64,000 nucleotides of DNA from Limanda limanda (Eukaryota; Chordata; Actinopteri; Pleuronectiformes; Pleuronectidae), in NCBI RefSeq assembly GCF_963576545.1, contig NC_083637.1:17761507-17825506 (forward strand), read 5' to 3'. The translations under genes and the position numbers were made by a program. The notes below the pieces were generated by a model. That model saw only the letters and a list, made by a program, of their open reading frames with translations, had not been told where the DNA came from and made no database searches. Positions 10,961 through 24,448 of this stretch are shown here, in pieces; position 1 is the first letter of the stretch, and each line of letters starts with the position of its first letter.

Positions 10961-13900
10961 CTGGAGAGCAGAGGGTAGACGGAGTGAGGGAAGAGGGGAA
11001 ACTCTGAAATACCTCGTACATAGAGGTAGTACCTACCAACAAGTTCTAGAGCTTAGACCTACTTTTCCTAGAGGTTCTAAGACCTAGGTCAAATGCTACA
11101 GATATGAGGTGACTCACACGTCCTCATGATGGAAGATAAGTTGACATAACCTGGAAGAGAGTAACCTTCGAAACGCCATGTTATCCCACAAACTACAGGC
11201 AGATGCTAATTTAAAAGTGTGACGGTGCTAGAGATAAATGAGAGTTAAGATGGTTAAGAACTAGTATGTGTTATCTTAATGCACATAAGACTTTTATTTT
11301 ATATTATTACATTTGAGACTTTTTAAGACCCCAACCAGAATTTCTAAATGGACAATACAATTCCTGATGAGTTGTAATCAGAAGGATGAAAATGTAGAGC
11401 ATACGTATGCTTCACACTTTATACCACATAAACGTTAACATAAACATAAAATGTTTTTGAATAACATTTCTCTAACCACGTTGGACAGAAGAATTGCTTT
11501 GCTAGAGTGTCTGATTTGAGTTTCCAGTAGTTTTTATATACACGACTACAGACTGATCTCAGATAGATATATGACTTACAAGTTCTCTCTTGTAAAGCTA
11601 AGTGCGCGTCTGTATAAAAGAAGCAATAAACAATCACCAGAAGGGTGCTCTAAAGAATATATTTTCTGAGTATTTCTCTTCCAAGGATCATGACCCAACT
11701 GGGCCCTAAGGGCTGAGGTGGAGAGTGCGGCTGTCCTGGGTTCACCTTGGAATCTGCCTGAATGAACAGACGATGTTGTTGCTTAGTTGAATGTTTTAAA
11801 GTGTTTGTTTGTGTCTTGACTGCAGCAAAAAACTGAAAGTCCGACCAATGTGTTCTGCAGAGCATAGATGAGCCTGCACACTGCTGAGGGGTTCTCGTCT
11901 TACACCGCGTTCCACATTATTATGCAGATTACACTTTGCTCAGATTTTCCTAAATAGTAATGCACAGCCAGTCAGTATATTTTTCAAGTCATCAACTGTT
12001 AGAGTATAATTCAAATTTTATTGAACAAACCTCCCAATGATAACAGTATTTTTTTTTAAAATAAAGAACTCAAAATGCAGTGTTCCAAATTATTATGCAG
12101 TCTCTGAGTTTCTGAGTTTCAAGATATTTTATAGGTTGTAAAGAACTAAAAATTGTCATTTGTTGAATTTGCAGCATTAAGAGGTCATATTTACTGAAAT
12201 CAAAAAAAGGTTTTAATCAAAAACATCTTAACAGGTCAAGTTACATGTCAACATAGGACCCCTTCTTTGATATCACCTTCACAATTCTTGCATCCATTGA
12301 ACTTGTGAGTTCTTTGATAGTTTCTGCTTTAATGTCTTTGCAGGATGCCATAATAGCCTCCCAGAGCACCTGCTTGGATGTGAACTGCCTTCCACCCACA
12401 TAGATATTTTGCTTGATGATGCTCCAAAGGTTCTCAATAGTGTTAAGGTCAGGGGAAGATGGGGGCCACACCATGAGTTTCTCTCCTTTTATGCCCATAG
12501 CAGCCAATGCCCCAGAGGTATTCTTTGCAGCATGAGATGGTGCATTGTCATGCATGAATATGATTTTGCTTTGGAAGGCACGGTTCTTCTTTTTGTACCA
12601 CGGAAGAAAGTGGTCAGTCAGAAACTCTACGTACTTTCACACCGTCAGGGACCCTGAAGGGGCCGACCAGCTCTCTCCCCATTGATTCCGGCCCAAAACA
12701 TGACTCTGCCACCTCCTTGTTGATGTCTCAGCCTTGTTGGGACATGGTGGCCATTCACCAACCATCCTTTACTCCATCCATCAGGACCATCAAGGGTTGC
12801 ACGGCACTCATCCGTAAACAAAACAGTTTGGAACTTAGTCTTCATGTAGTCCTGAGCCCACTGCAACCTTTTTTGCTTGTGAGCTTGGTTTAGAGGAACG
12901 AATAACAGGTTTAAGGACACTTGCAAACCTCTTGAGCATCCTTCATCTTGAAGTTTGCAAGACTCCAGAGGCACCAGCGGCTTCAAACACCTGTTTGCTG
13001 CTATTCAATGGCATTTTAGTGGCTGCCCTCCTAACCCTACGCATTTGTTTGGCAGAAATCTTCCTTATTTTGCCTTTGTCTGAACGAACCCGCTTGTGCT
13101 GTGAATCAGTGACAAATTTCTTCACCGTCCGATGATCACGCGCAATTCTTTTGGAAATATCCAATGTTGTGATACCTTGACCAAGGAATTGCACTATTTG
13201 CTGCTTTTCAGCAGCAGAGAGATCCTTTTTCTTCCCTATTTTGCCTGAAACATGTAGCTTGCTTAATAATGTGGAACATCCTTCTTAAGTAGTTTTCCTT
13301 TGATTGGGCTCACCTGGCAAACTAATTATCACATGTGTCTGACATTGATTTCAATCATCCAAATAGCCCTGAGACACAATACCATCCATGAGTTTAATTC
13401 AAAAACTAAAAAATGAATGTTTTTGACCCTTATATCCAATTTGCATAATAATGTGGAACGCGGTGTATATAGCAAACATCACCAGCGGGGGGGCCCTGTG
13501 GCCTTTTTGGACTGTCGTTGTTGCCACCCCCTTGATAGTGCCCCCCCGCCCCCCCCCCCAGCTGCTCCGAGTTGATTTGGCTGCTGCATCACGATTTCCC
13601 TTGCTGTTTTTTGTTACCATAAACGTGAAAGAAAGAAAAGGTCCAGATCAGAGCGTTTCTGACAACTCTTTAAAAAGAGGTGAAGTGACATCATCTCTCC
13701 TCCTCTAGGCATTCCGTGTGTGTGCGTCATTGATAGAACGTGACTTCTTTGAAGTGAAGTCTTTAATGTGAAAGATCACTATTTTGTCTGTGTTCACTAA
13801 AATAGGGGAAAGAACAAGCTGGGCATAACAAGTGAAAAGTGTAGAGAGCAAGAGAACAGGAACAATCTGGTGGCCTCACATGTTCCCGCTCCCAGCTGCC

Positions 13901-16900
13901 TACCTGTGGTCAACCTGCAGGCGGAAACCGTGATGATGGCAGTGAGGACGAGATAAAGGAAATCAAAGCTGCAGTTATTATTGGATTTGAAAATGATGAT
14001 AGTGTTGGTGATGAACGTGATGATCATGATGGTTGGCCAATGAACAACTGCTGTTGAGAGCACAGGCATCTTCCTTTTCCTCCAATTACTGCCCTGATCA
14101 ATGTGCCTCGGTCTCAGGCAGAGCTGCAGGTGGGCAACCGACCTTTATCAATCTCTAATACTGAAGAGCATTATCCAGTGGAGGCTTTCTTTTTCCAAAG
14201 AGAAACCCCTCACACCTGAGCAAAGCAGAGCACTAATTGCGTATGCCAGCTTGCAATGAAAGACAGCAAGCAGGGATTCTAATACGATGAGAATAAGAGA
14301 CGCTTCACTTCTGAGTGGCAAGCGCGCTATAGGACATGGAATCACTTCAATTGCTTTCATTGCTGCGTGTTTGATCAAACAAATTTACGCGCAGAACGGT
14401 AATGGGCTCCACCTAACACAGAGTTTTAAAGTAAAAGTTTTTAGCATGACAGTGGAGGTAGGGTGTAGATGTCTCGTTCGACGGAGCCGGACTTCACTAC
14501 ATAGCGGCCATCTTGCCAGAGGTTGCTGTTACCCATAACATTGTGTTGGTAGTGATAAATAACAATAACTTGCTCAATTTTCAACCGATTTTGAAACGGT
14601 CTGGTTTGTTGTAAACGTCAGAGATGTAGATATGGTGACTGGTGACGTCCGGCTCCGTTGGCCGGCAACGCAGACGAGACATCTAGTGGGGTGCCCCTTC
14701 TCGTACAAGGGGAATGGCTTGAAGCTGCTGGTCCAGTATGATTCTCTGCTCCATGAACACATGAGAAACCAGGTGGGCTGCGCCGCCTACCTGAGCCGTC
14801 TGTCTCAGAATGAGTCAATTTCTGCCAAAACCGGCGAGTTTCAGTCTCAGTCATTCTTGACTCTGTCATTGACTTTACTGTCACTACAGTCACCAAATGC
14901 TTTCATGTTTCAGTGCAATGATATACTTGGAAACATTGTCAATGCATTAGGTCTCGATGTTAAACTGATCTGCACTTTCCAGTGTCAGCATCCTCTCACA
15001 TGAAATACAGTTACACTGACAGACTGTTTAGCTTTAGGCCTTTTGTTGTTGTGTTGACTCAAGTAAGGCAGCTACTAGCCAACTGTAGGCTAACGTTAAG
15101 AGCTGCCAGAGTCATGTAGAGAGTGTGTTGCCACCAGAGTTAAGCTCAATTCATGCTTCTGTGTTGAAGCTACGCTGTAGGTATGCACGTGGCCTACACA
15201 CATGGCCGAGCATTCCTAGTTGTGTGTAGGTGTGTGTGAGTCGCGCTGCAATTAAACCGCCAAAACGCTAGTGGCAGTAGAGTTTCTATGCTGGTGTTGA
15301 GTAGAAAAGTAAGACGCTGTCCACGTTCGTTCCTTCAACTCAATTCAAAATGCCGTCAGGTCAGGTGTGATGCTACCAAGCGGACCAATCACAGCTCTTG
15401 CGGTCTGTGTCGCCTTGATGCGTAGTTATATTTTTGGGAGGTGTAGTCAGGATACTGCGTAGCTTCGACGTAGAAGCATGAATTGAGCTTTAAGAGTCTC
15501 ATGTAGTGATGTGTATGTTGCCTGTAAGCAGTGAGTGAAGTGAAAAACTGAAAACAAAACTTAGGAATGAACAAACTCTGGACCAACCACCCCAATCACA
15601 TTCAGCTGCTTCGTTACAAAATGTTTTTGCAGAACAATGACTAAATACCTGAACACAAAAGATTCTGTATGAAAAGAGGAGGCGACTGTCCCTTGAATCA
15701 AAGAGGCACTCTACTTGCAACACACACACACACACGCACACACACACCAACACACACACACACACACATGCACGCACACGCACAAGAAACACTTTGCCTA
15801 ATGAAATTTGTTGTCTGGTTGCCAAGTTCTTACTTACTTAATTCTTACTTAACAATATGCTCCGACAGTAATATATTAAATGCAGAGGGGGTCGAGAGAG
15901 AAAGTGAGACAGTGTGAGTCAGACATATGACACAAAATCTTTCCGAGCTTTCAGAGAATGATTACTTTGACTCAAGGGAGAGCTTGTAGTGGAAACCTCC
16001 TTTCACCCAGACAGTTCCTATCGTCTTCCTTTTCACTCTGACAGACTTAATGACAGTGACACCGGCAGTGTCGAGAACACAGAGTGAGCACCTTTTGTTG
16101 AGAACCCCCTGAGTCATCCTTCCCGTATTTCAAGTAGTATTGTCCATAATAATTCCATTTGGGTTGGTGTGACATTTAAAAAAAACATATGAGCTAAATA
16201 GGGCCGCCTAGGTCTCTATTTGTGAAACTTCTTAACAGAAAGATGCTTTGTCACAGTGAGGGCTTGAGTCACATTGCATGACGACATATACCTCGCAAAG
16301 ATAAAAACAAATAAATCAACAGATCTGTTTCCCTTACCGGCCTTGCGGAGGACCCCTATCTGGGAGCCAGGGATGGCAGTGTAGTCATTGTCAGTGAGGA
16401 CTTGGATGGTTACGCCCTTGCTCTGCAGCGCTAACAAAGCGCTGCATAGAGCCATGTTAGAAAAGCAAAAAACGCACACGTCCAAAGAAGACTTGGCAGA
16501 GAGGATGTGGCAGAGAAGACGGGAGAAAGAGGTCTCAACGCCATGAGGCAATGGGCACATACAGGAGCTAGAGGAGCAGAAAACAGATTTGTGTTATCCA
16601 TATGGTCTTTCATGTGTTAAACTTATTATTCCTCCTGCATCAATTCTTTACTTTCGCCAATGTTATGTTTTCATTGTCGTTTGTTTGTCTGTTAGCAGAT
16701 GAATGCAAATGGAAAAAATATCTACATTTACTACAAGAACTGCACAATGAAGGATTATTATTTGGCCTATTCGGAGATATGCAGTCTACCAACAGTCATT
16801 CTAGTTTTGAATAACATGTGTAACAAAGCCTCCAAGGCTGTGGCTGAGGGGGTAGAGCTTCTGATACTGAACCCTGAATAACCCCTAATAGCAAAAGGGC

Positions 16901-17418
16901 TGCACATAGACTGTATGAATGTGTGTGGGAATGGGAGAATGGAAATAAACTGCACTGAAAAGCGCTTTGAGTGGTCATCAAGACTAGAAAAGAGCAATAA
17001 GAAGATGATCCCGTTAATGCCTTAATTCTATCACGGTTTGGTTTGTAGGATAAATTTCATCTGGTGAAATTACTTCAGTGCTGTGCAGTATATTCATGCT
17101 GAGTAAGTAGTGGGGATTAATAATAACAAATGCACTGATTAAATCCACTTATTCCAAGTGAAATTGCATTAGTTGCCGTATAACAAGAAAATGTACAGTG
17201 ATACTGAGAAAATATAACTCCGTAAACTCAATGTTGTGTTTCACTCACTGTGAAGAGGGAACGAAGATGTGCTGCAAACAGGCCGTTTCTGAGGGGAAGA
17301 AGAGGACCTCATGGAGGGTTCGTCTCGGCTTGAGGCGCCGGCGGAACCAGGCAAACAGCTCCCAGCTCAGAGAGAGGCCCACCACCCCGAGGCCAACTGC
17401 CTTCACTGTCCACATCAT
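10692..17418 (-). CDS. pld6: pld6, mitochondrial phospholipase D6 / cardiolipin hydrolase (Zucchini), complete, 3 exons
   Basis: PLD6 sits on the outer mitochondrial membrane. The family is described as hydrolysing cardiolipin and acting as the endonuclease that makes piRNA 5' ends. The three exons splice to 669 nt (222 aa; human is about 252) with matching phases. Seen in order: an N-terminal hydrophobic anchor (about residues 5-25) followed by a basic patch FRRRLKPRR; FFPSETAC with Cys47, Cys59, Cys61 and His65 in the Zucchini-type zinc-binding arrangement; LPHGVE and SSLDVCVFCFSN; LTDNDY; GSQIGVLRKAG; and the PLD signature with His147, Lys149 and Asp154 (HxKx4D) followed by LLITGSLNWT. One HKD motif is present, as expected for a protein that dimerises to complete its active site. 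Two adjacent in-frame ATGs start the protein, with an in-frame TAG just upstream. All key residues are intact, so the gene looks functional despite transposons in intron 2. Confidence 0.95.
11903..13465 (-). mobile_element. Tc1/mariner-type DNA transposon, DD37E class, with IR/DR ends
   Basis: Both ends carry 24-bp perfect terminal inverted repeats (11903-11926 and 13442-13465; outer sequence CACCGCGTTCCAC). The element is flanked by TA on each side (11901-11902 and 13466-13467), the standard Tc1/mariner target duplication. Imperfect second copies of the repeat lie about 180 bp inside each end (12081-12100 and 13261-13279), giving an inverted/direct-repeat layout like that of Sleeping Beauty-type elements. 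The interior encodes a broken transposase on the minus strand. The spacing between the second Asp and the Glu is 37 residues, which points to the DD37E (TRT-like) group rather than DD34E Tc1. It sits in pld6 intron 2, in the same orientation as the gene. Confidence 0.92.
12241..13194 (-). pseudogene. Tc1-like transposase, frameshifted
   Basis: Three minus-strand blocks in two frames make up one transposase. The N-terminal block (13194 to about 12950) has a helix-turn-helix DNA-binding region (GQGITTLDISKRIARDH). The middle block (about 12986-12645) has KRLQWAQDY, FTDEC with the first Asp, and VMFWAGI. The C-terminal block (about 12635-12241) has MHDNAPSH with the second Asp and SSPDLNTIENLWS with the Glu. 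Frame changes near 12950 and between about 12620 and 12645 break the ORF, and several bases appear missing at the latter. All three catalytic residues survive, but no continuous protein can be made. Well-preserved ends and little coding decay suggest fairly recent activity. Confidence 0.9.
14466..14685. repeat. inverted duplication (foldback-like) in pld6 intron 2
   Basis: The segment 14466-14497 (TAGATGTCTCGT ... CGGAGCCGGAC) is repeated in inverse orientation at 14642-14685. The second arm has about 12 extra bases in the middle. The loop is about 145 bp. This resembles the ends of a small foldback or MITE-type element; no clear target duplication was found. Confidence 0.65.
15143..15489. 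mobile_element. PIF/Harbinger-like MITE, 347 bp
   Basis: The element has imperfect terminal inverted repeats of about 38 bp starting AGCTCAATTCATGCTTCT and a matching reverse end TGAATTGAGCT. It is bounded on both sides by TTA (15140-15142 and 15490-15492), the 3-bp target duplication typical of PIF/Harbinger elements. There is no coding capacity. Superfamily assignment rests on the TTA duplication and is inferred. Confidence 0.8.
15719..15785 (+). repeat. CA microsatellite (interrupted)
   Basis: (ca)n with CG and CCAA interruptions. It generates meaningless HTHTHT frames. Confidence 0.9.
16338..16567 (-). CDS. pld6: pld6 exon 2
   Basis: The acceptor is tgctcctctag and the donor is GCCG|GTAAGG. 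The first base completes a His codon from exon 1. It encodes SCMCPLPHG (zinc ligands) through GVLRKAG and ends in phase 1. Confidence 0.94.
16835..16990 (-). repeat. dispersed teleost repeat (reverse copy of the 21.39-kb unit)
   Basis: It contains ggctgtggctgagggggtag, gggctgcacatagactgtat, gaaaagcgctttgagtggtc and atcaagactagaaaag. These are the reverse complement of landmarks in the 21390-21655 copy (ctagtcctgatgaccactc, gggctttacaatacag, cctcctgagccccagccgcc). Confidence 0.75.
17249..17418 (-). CDS. pld6: pld6 exon 1
   Basis: It starts MMWTVKAVGL and ends at a CA|GTGAGTG donor in phase 2. It encodes the membrane anchor and the first zinc-ligand cysteine. An in-frame stop (TAG) nine bases upstream of the first ATG fixes the start region; either of the two tandem ATGs may be used. 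Confidence 0.93.
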
Positions 17419-20390
17419 CGATATCTATCACATGACAAAATGAGTGCTGAAGGACCAAGTTGAAAACAATGTGCACTTACTTATCTTTATGTGTGATCAG
17501 AAAATGCTTTTGATTGATTTTGTCTCACATGATTATGTCCATTTACACGGCAGTATCATGCAAAATTAGGATTACACTCTCTGTTTTGTCTACGTGTGCT
17601 CTAGTGCTCAAAGAAATTTGTTAATCCGTTTAGTCGTCCATTTGGGAGCTTACATGCATGTCTGTCTCACAAAAATGATAAACTAAATGTAAAAAACTAT
17701 AAGCAGATCACTGTAATGTACCTGTTCAACATCTGTATTGAAATTCCAGTCCACAAATACAATAATTCTACTTTTCTGAAGTTTGTAATGATCAGTATTG
17801 GATAAAAATAATGAGAATACTATATGTATATAGAACATTTCAAAACAGCTGCTACACAGCTCTTCACCAAAAAGGACAAATAAAAACAAGCATACAAAAC
17901 TTCAAAGACAGAAAGCAAATTAATGTCATGCACGATCAAAGATAACAAATGGTATCATGCAAAGTCCTGTGTACTTTTATTAGAAATGCTTGAATTCAAC
18001 TTCATGCCTCTGCTCCTGAGTGAAGGTTGTGGTAATACTCATGCATATTTTTGTATCTCTATCTGTGTGAATGAGGAACAGTTTGAATGTGGAGCTTAAA
18101 CAATGTCCAAACATAACCCAGTTTTAAATAAAGTACAAAGATGTGTTGTTCACGAGGCACAGAGGTGAAGAGGGGATTGGACAATCACTAGGTGTTTCTT
18201 TATTTGGTTACTTATTGTTTCTTAGTTTATCTTCCTCTCTTTTTGCTATAAATAAGAATGCAGATTTGTTTATATTAAATATTGGGTTTATATAAGATGT
18301 CTATCCTAATTATTATTAGGGCCCGAGCACTGACATCAAAGGTCAGATGAGACACTATTGAAATTGTAAGGATTATTATTATTATTATTTGTATTTATTA
18401 TTACATATATTGTTTGTACATTATATACAATATAGAGCAACGGTAAACAAAATATGTATAGATACGTAGGAGGCTAGTTAGGTATAAGATAATTGGGTCA
18501 ATGACGTATAAGGATTTTCAACAGGCCAATTTTAACATACAAAAAAAAAAGAATATCTATCATAATTATTCAAACATTAGGATTATTTTGTACACATAAA
18601 ATGATATAAAAAAATTTAATTATTTGATTTTAGTGTTTTTTATCCAGATAACTTGGCCGTGGCCTTAACAAATGTCATGTGGTGCAACGGTAATTTATCT
18701 ATTTCCTTAATATGCTTATATTTCTTTTACAATTTCTCAATAATATAGTCATTAGTAACAAAGTAGTTGGATTTCTTTTGAGTTTTTGTAAATAATGATC
18801 TCATATTTTTGTTCTATAATGTAACCGTCCCCTTATTAAATGTAGTTAACAGACTTATTTTTCCAGGAAAGTGCATAAAATTTATAAAAATGTTAAAAAA
18901 AATACCATTCATTTAAGCATACTGTATCAGTCATTTATATTTCAGCCACAGAAATATTATATTTTCCTTTAAATTTAATACAGGTCTTGGTATTATTGGT
19001 CCCACCAAATGATGAGTGGTCGCTCCAAATGATATGAAAACCACAGAAATCAATAAACAATAAATTCCATACAAAAATGTTACTTAAACGAGATTTTATT
19101 TAAATATAAATAGAATTTTCATGAGCAAAAAATCTCATCTCAATCTCATTTTTTTAAAGAAAAATCTCATCAAGAACATTTAAGTGCAGCACACATTGTT
19201 GTGAACAAACATTTCATTAAACTGTCTCTTGTGCTACATCCACATCAACCAGAACTGGTGGAATGTTATACATTAATAAAAACATAAGAAAAAGAATAAA
19301 TTAATACTAAATTAATAAAAACCGAGATAAAATAACATGTTACATGTTGGGGTGGTATTTATTCATGAAATTGTACAGAAATCAAGCATAAACCATTGTT
19401 TCTGAAATATTAGAAAAAAAACTCCAATTGCATTGAAATATTTTCCAAATAATACTAAAATAAAGTACTTTATGTATTTAAATCATTAATTGAATATAAA
19501 AAAAGCCCACAAACTCTCAATCTAGGACATAAATCTATCATGTAAAACACGTGGTCGCACCACACAATATTTTTCTAGTTCAGTCAAAATTCACAGCCAC
19601 AGAATTGGCCACCTAAAGAAAACAAACTAGGACTGTATAAATATATATTTTCAGAAATAACTTAAAATTCATAGTTTTTTTGAGGTCATACCACATGATA
19701 TGCAAATGTGGCAGCTACATACAGGCTGTGAAAAAGGTAATTTTTTTCCAAATTTGAGAGGGTTACAAACCTGTTGTTGCTTCCGCGGGTCCTTGGCAAA
19801 ATGGTTTATGATGCCACTTCCTGTCTTTGAATGGATTTCAACATTTCTTGTAATTTGGGTCATTTCTTGATGGTCGCACGACATGATATTGAAATAACTA
19901 ATGGTTTTTGGGAAATTTAAAGTGTGTACATGTACGGGAGAGGTACTACATATGGTATTTCTTTATGTAGTTAAACCTTTTTTTAACAGAAGAAAATGCA
20001 GTCGGACAGAAAATATAGGCGTCACGTCAATGACCCAATTATGAATGATTTATGGAGAAGAGGTGAGATTAAATGAGTTTGCACTTCTCACTCCTTTACG
20101 AATATATACATTAATCCTTTTTTTCCCTCATCACTGTTTGTGATGAATGAAAGAATATCAGAGGGAGTTCCATTAGACTGTGCACATGTATGCTGCACAC
20201 TGCAATACAGAACAAGTATAACTGAGTGAAACCTGATAGAATAAATCTAATAAAGTTGTGGTTCAACAACCAACCCTGACGTGACACTTCAGGTGAATGG
20301 ACATTGATGAGCAGCGGTCTGCGTGTTGCTCTGTGAGTTTCCACGTCGTGTGCACCACGAACCCTGGAGACAAGAGACACACCACGACAC
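17419..20390. other. intergenic stretch between pld6 and elof1
   Basis: The two genes are divergently arranged. The interval is very AT-rich and contains the candidate element at 18489-20042. No coding exon was seen. A CpG island for pld6 is not evident. Confidence 0.65.
18489..20042. mobile_element. candidate non-autonomous DNA element with inverted ends and internal motif repeats
   Basis: An 18-bp end ATAATTGGGTCAATGACG (18489-18506) recurs in inverse orientation with one mismatch at 20025-20042. The 1.55-kb AT-rich interior carries a motif like TGGTCGCACSACATGATAT in several variants near 19016, 19551, 19682 and 19870, and inverted near 18671. There is no ORF of note and no convincing target-site duplication. 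The inverted ends and subterminal-type repeats suggest a non-coding DNA transposon derivative. The class is unknown; a Zisupton-like origin is only a guess. Confidence 0.5.
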
Positions 20391-20725
20391 AGAGGCCGGT
20401 TCGGAATCCCTCCGCCTGTGGACGCGTGTTCAGAGATGGAGTCTGAAGGGTCCGGGGCGGAAGGAGCGAGCAGAAACATGAGAGTTGGAGAAGAAGAAGC
20501 TCGGGTCGCTCACCTGCTTCTGTCGCCACCGCGCGGGAAGAGGCTGAGTGTTGCGGACGCGCTGACGTCACCACCCGTCGACCTAACTGACATCTGAGGC
20601 GGCCAATGGCTGACCGCGCCCCGGCTCGCTCTCCTCCAATCATATAAGGCGCCTGGCTGCCGGTGCCGGGCCTTGCAGGAAACCATCTTCCTCATTACAG
20701 CAACGTGTGTTTTCGTCGATCAAAG
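20390..20725 (+). promoter_or_regulatory. elof1 core promoter and noncoding exon 1
   Basis: A CpG-rich island spans about 20.39-20.73 kb. It contains a TATA-like CATATAAGGCGCC at 20640-20652. Transcription would start about 25-30 bp later, and the noncoding exon would end at 20725 at CAAAG|GTAAAC. The first coding exon follows about 290 bp downstream. The start site itself is inferred. Confidence 0.7.
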
Positions 20726-21034
20726 GTAAACAAGAAAGTTAGAGTCGACAACAGTGACGATGCATTCAATGAACCGTCTCGGTGTTATAACTAAAGTGGT
20801 TCTCCTCGTGGAGTGTGTGTAACTTGTGTTTTTTTATCGCGAGGCTTTAAGATCAACAACAAACAAGCTAACGTTAGCATGCTAACTTACCAAGATAGTG
20901 GCGAAGCGGACTGGAGTCGTGTTCTCCTCCAGTGTCCTCTGGTGTCTTCTCCCGTTTCCTCCCAGTCAAGCCGAGTGACTTCTCTGTGTGTGTGCGTGTC
21001 TTCATTCGCAGACTTGAGATTCAGTTCGGGTGCA

Positions 21035-22781
<1,747 letters not shown>

Positions 22782-23840
22782 CCCGAGTGGAGTTGCAAGC
22801 CAAGACGAGGTTGCGGCGGGCGGGTCTGTGCCCTGTAGGATCAAGCTCCCCTGAGGATATTTCTGTATGGTCACTTGAAATGTACAGCAGTCTTATTTAC
22901 AGTATGAGGTCTTCAGCACAAACGAGCTGTGATTTGTCCCTGCAGAGTGAGGTTCAGAGGAATGGTTCAGCCCAAGTGTTGCCTTTACTCTTGATTTAGT
23001 ACTTTATTTGCAGTGTGTCATTATTGAGCACGGCTTTTGTTTGATTTTATTCTTTGGAATTATCTAAAAGACCCTTTAGATCGTTTGTAGACAACCCTTT
23101 AAAAAACATTTTATGTTGAAGATTGTGAAAAAAATTAGTTTTAGTTGCTTTTGTTTGCTGTGTAAATGCAATTTTATACAGGAGACCGCTCGATGTGAGA
23201 GTAAGATGAAAACAGTCCATTACACAAATTGTCCATCATACACTGTTTAAAGCAATCATCTTTAACCAGGTGAAGTGTGTCTTGGTGTTTCTCTGAAGAC
23301 ATTTCAGGCCATCGGTCACACGGCTGAATGCACCAGTTGATCTTACGTATTATGTCATTGGCAGATCTGTAATCCTTGTTGATCGCCCTCAGGTAGCATT
23401 GATGTTACGGGTTCAGTCATAAACAATCACAAAGATCTCCTCATCCTCATGCAGACGGCCGTGTCACAGCATTAGGTCATTCCACTGGAGAGAGAGGGAC
23501 GGAAATGTGAAGGGTGTAAGCTTAGCTGCTGAATTCACTTTGAAAAACTTCTTAATCCATTCAGAATTTCATGTGGTATTGTGTTTTGCTTACACGTAGA
23601 AAGAAATTTAAAAAGTCCAACACGTACAAATCATCTTTTGTTATAGAGCAAGTATGTAAAAAAAAACAAAAACAAAAAAATAACAGTAATCTTATCCCAT
23701 AATCGAGCTGTGATATAGTTTATTTTCATATGCAAAGGCCAAAAAGGAGGAAGCTGTTTTTTCTTTTGTTTTTTTTTATGAAATAAAAACATTCAAAGGT
23801 GTGACGTTGGAAATAAATGAGCAATAATACTTGATACTAG
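22782..23840 (+). terminator. elof1 3' UTR with two candidate poly(A) signals
   Basis: No coding content follows the elof1 stop. AATAAA hexamers on the plus strand lie at 23782-23787 and 23812-23817, which would give a 3' UTR of roughly 1.0-1.05 kb. An A-rich interruption is present at 23658-23682. Confidence 0.6.
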
Positions 23841-24295
23841 TAAAAGTTGATTGTTTATTTTATTATGTGTTTAATACCATGTTTGAGTAGATGATCCCAA
23901 ATAAATCTTGCACCATCGTGAGCAAAAGATGACTCGCTTTGTATTTTTGTGATCACGATGTCTGTCCTTGATTTGGTTTGTAAATGTAATAGTTTTTTCT
24001 CTCTTTTAAACGAGGGAACAGGAAGCAAAAGGTGATGATTATATCCTACTTGACAAAAGTCCTGTGTAGCACTGAGCACCACCAGCTGATGACAAATGGA
24101 GGGGCAACCTCAGGGTAAAGATATTACAGTTGGGATTTAGATGACCTGTCAAAGATGCAGAGATTGAATGAAGAAGAAAAGGCAGAACATTGATATTCAC
24201 AGATGATTTAACTTCACGTCCAAAGTTCTCGAACAGGAGGTGTGTGGAATAGATATAAGGTGGAACAAGATGAAAGAACAGATTACAAACGTGCT

Positions 24296-24301
24296 TTTAT
24301 T
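24296..24301 (-). terminator. candidate minus-strand poly(A) signal
   Basis: TTTATT on the plus strand (AATAAA on the minus) lies about 150 nt beyond the stop of the candidate terminal exon at 24452-24715. It is meaningful only if that exon is real. Confidence 0.3.
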
Positions 24302-24448
24302 GGATTCCATCTTAATGACAATGCAACAATAAAAGCTATTATTTGTACTGTTTATATTTATCACTATACAGAAGAGAAGCACACTCTTTTTGATAAAAAC
24401 CCCAGTACAATGGAATACCTCCAGCTGGTGACTTCATATGGAGAACCA

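Larger units (their letters stand above)
10961..16337 (-). other. pld6 intron 2, heavily loaded with mobile DNA
   Basis: This 5.4-kb intron contains the Tc1-like element (11903-13465), an inverted duplication (14466-14685), a Harbinger-like MITE (15143-15489) and a CA microsatellite. Outside these no further exon was recognised. The short intron 1 (16568-17248) carries one reverse-oriented dispersed repeat at 16835-16990. Confidence 0.85.

Noticed and set aside
12409..12657. 82-aa plus-strand open frame
   Set aside because: It is the antisense shadow of the Tc1-like transposase.
20111..20643. Two overlapping minus-strand open frames (122 and 126 aa) next to the elof1 promoter
   Set aside because: Composition reflects the CpG-rich promoter; no conserved domain, and the TATA motif and exon signals point to the plus strand.
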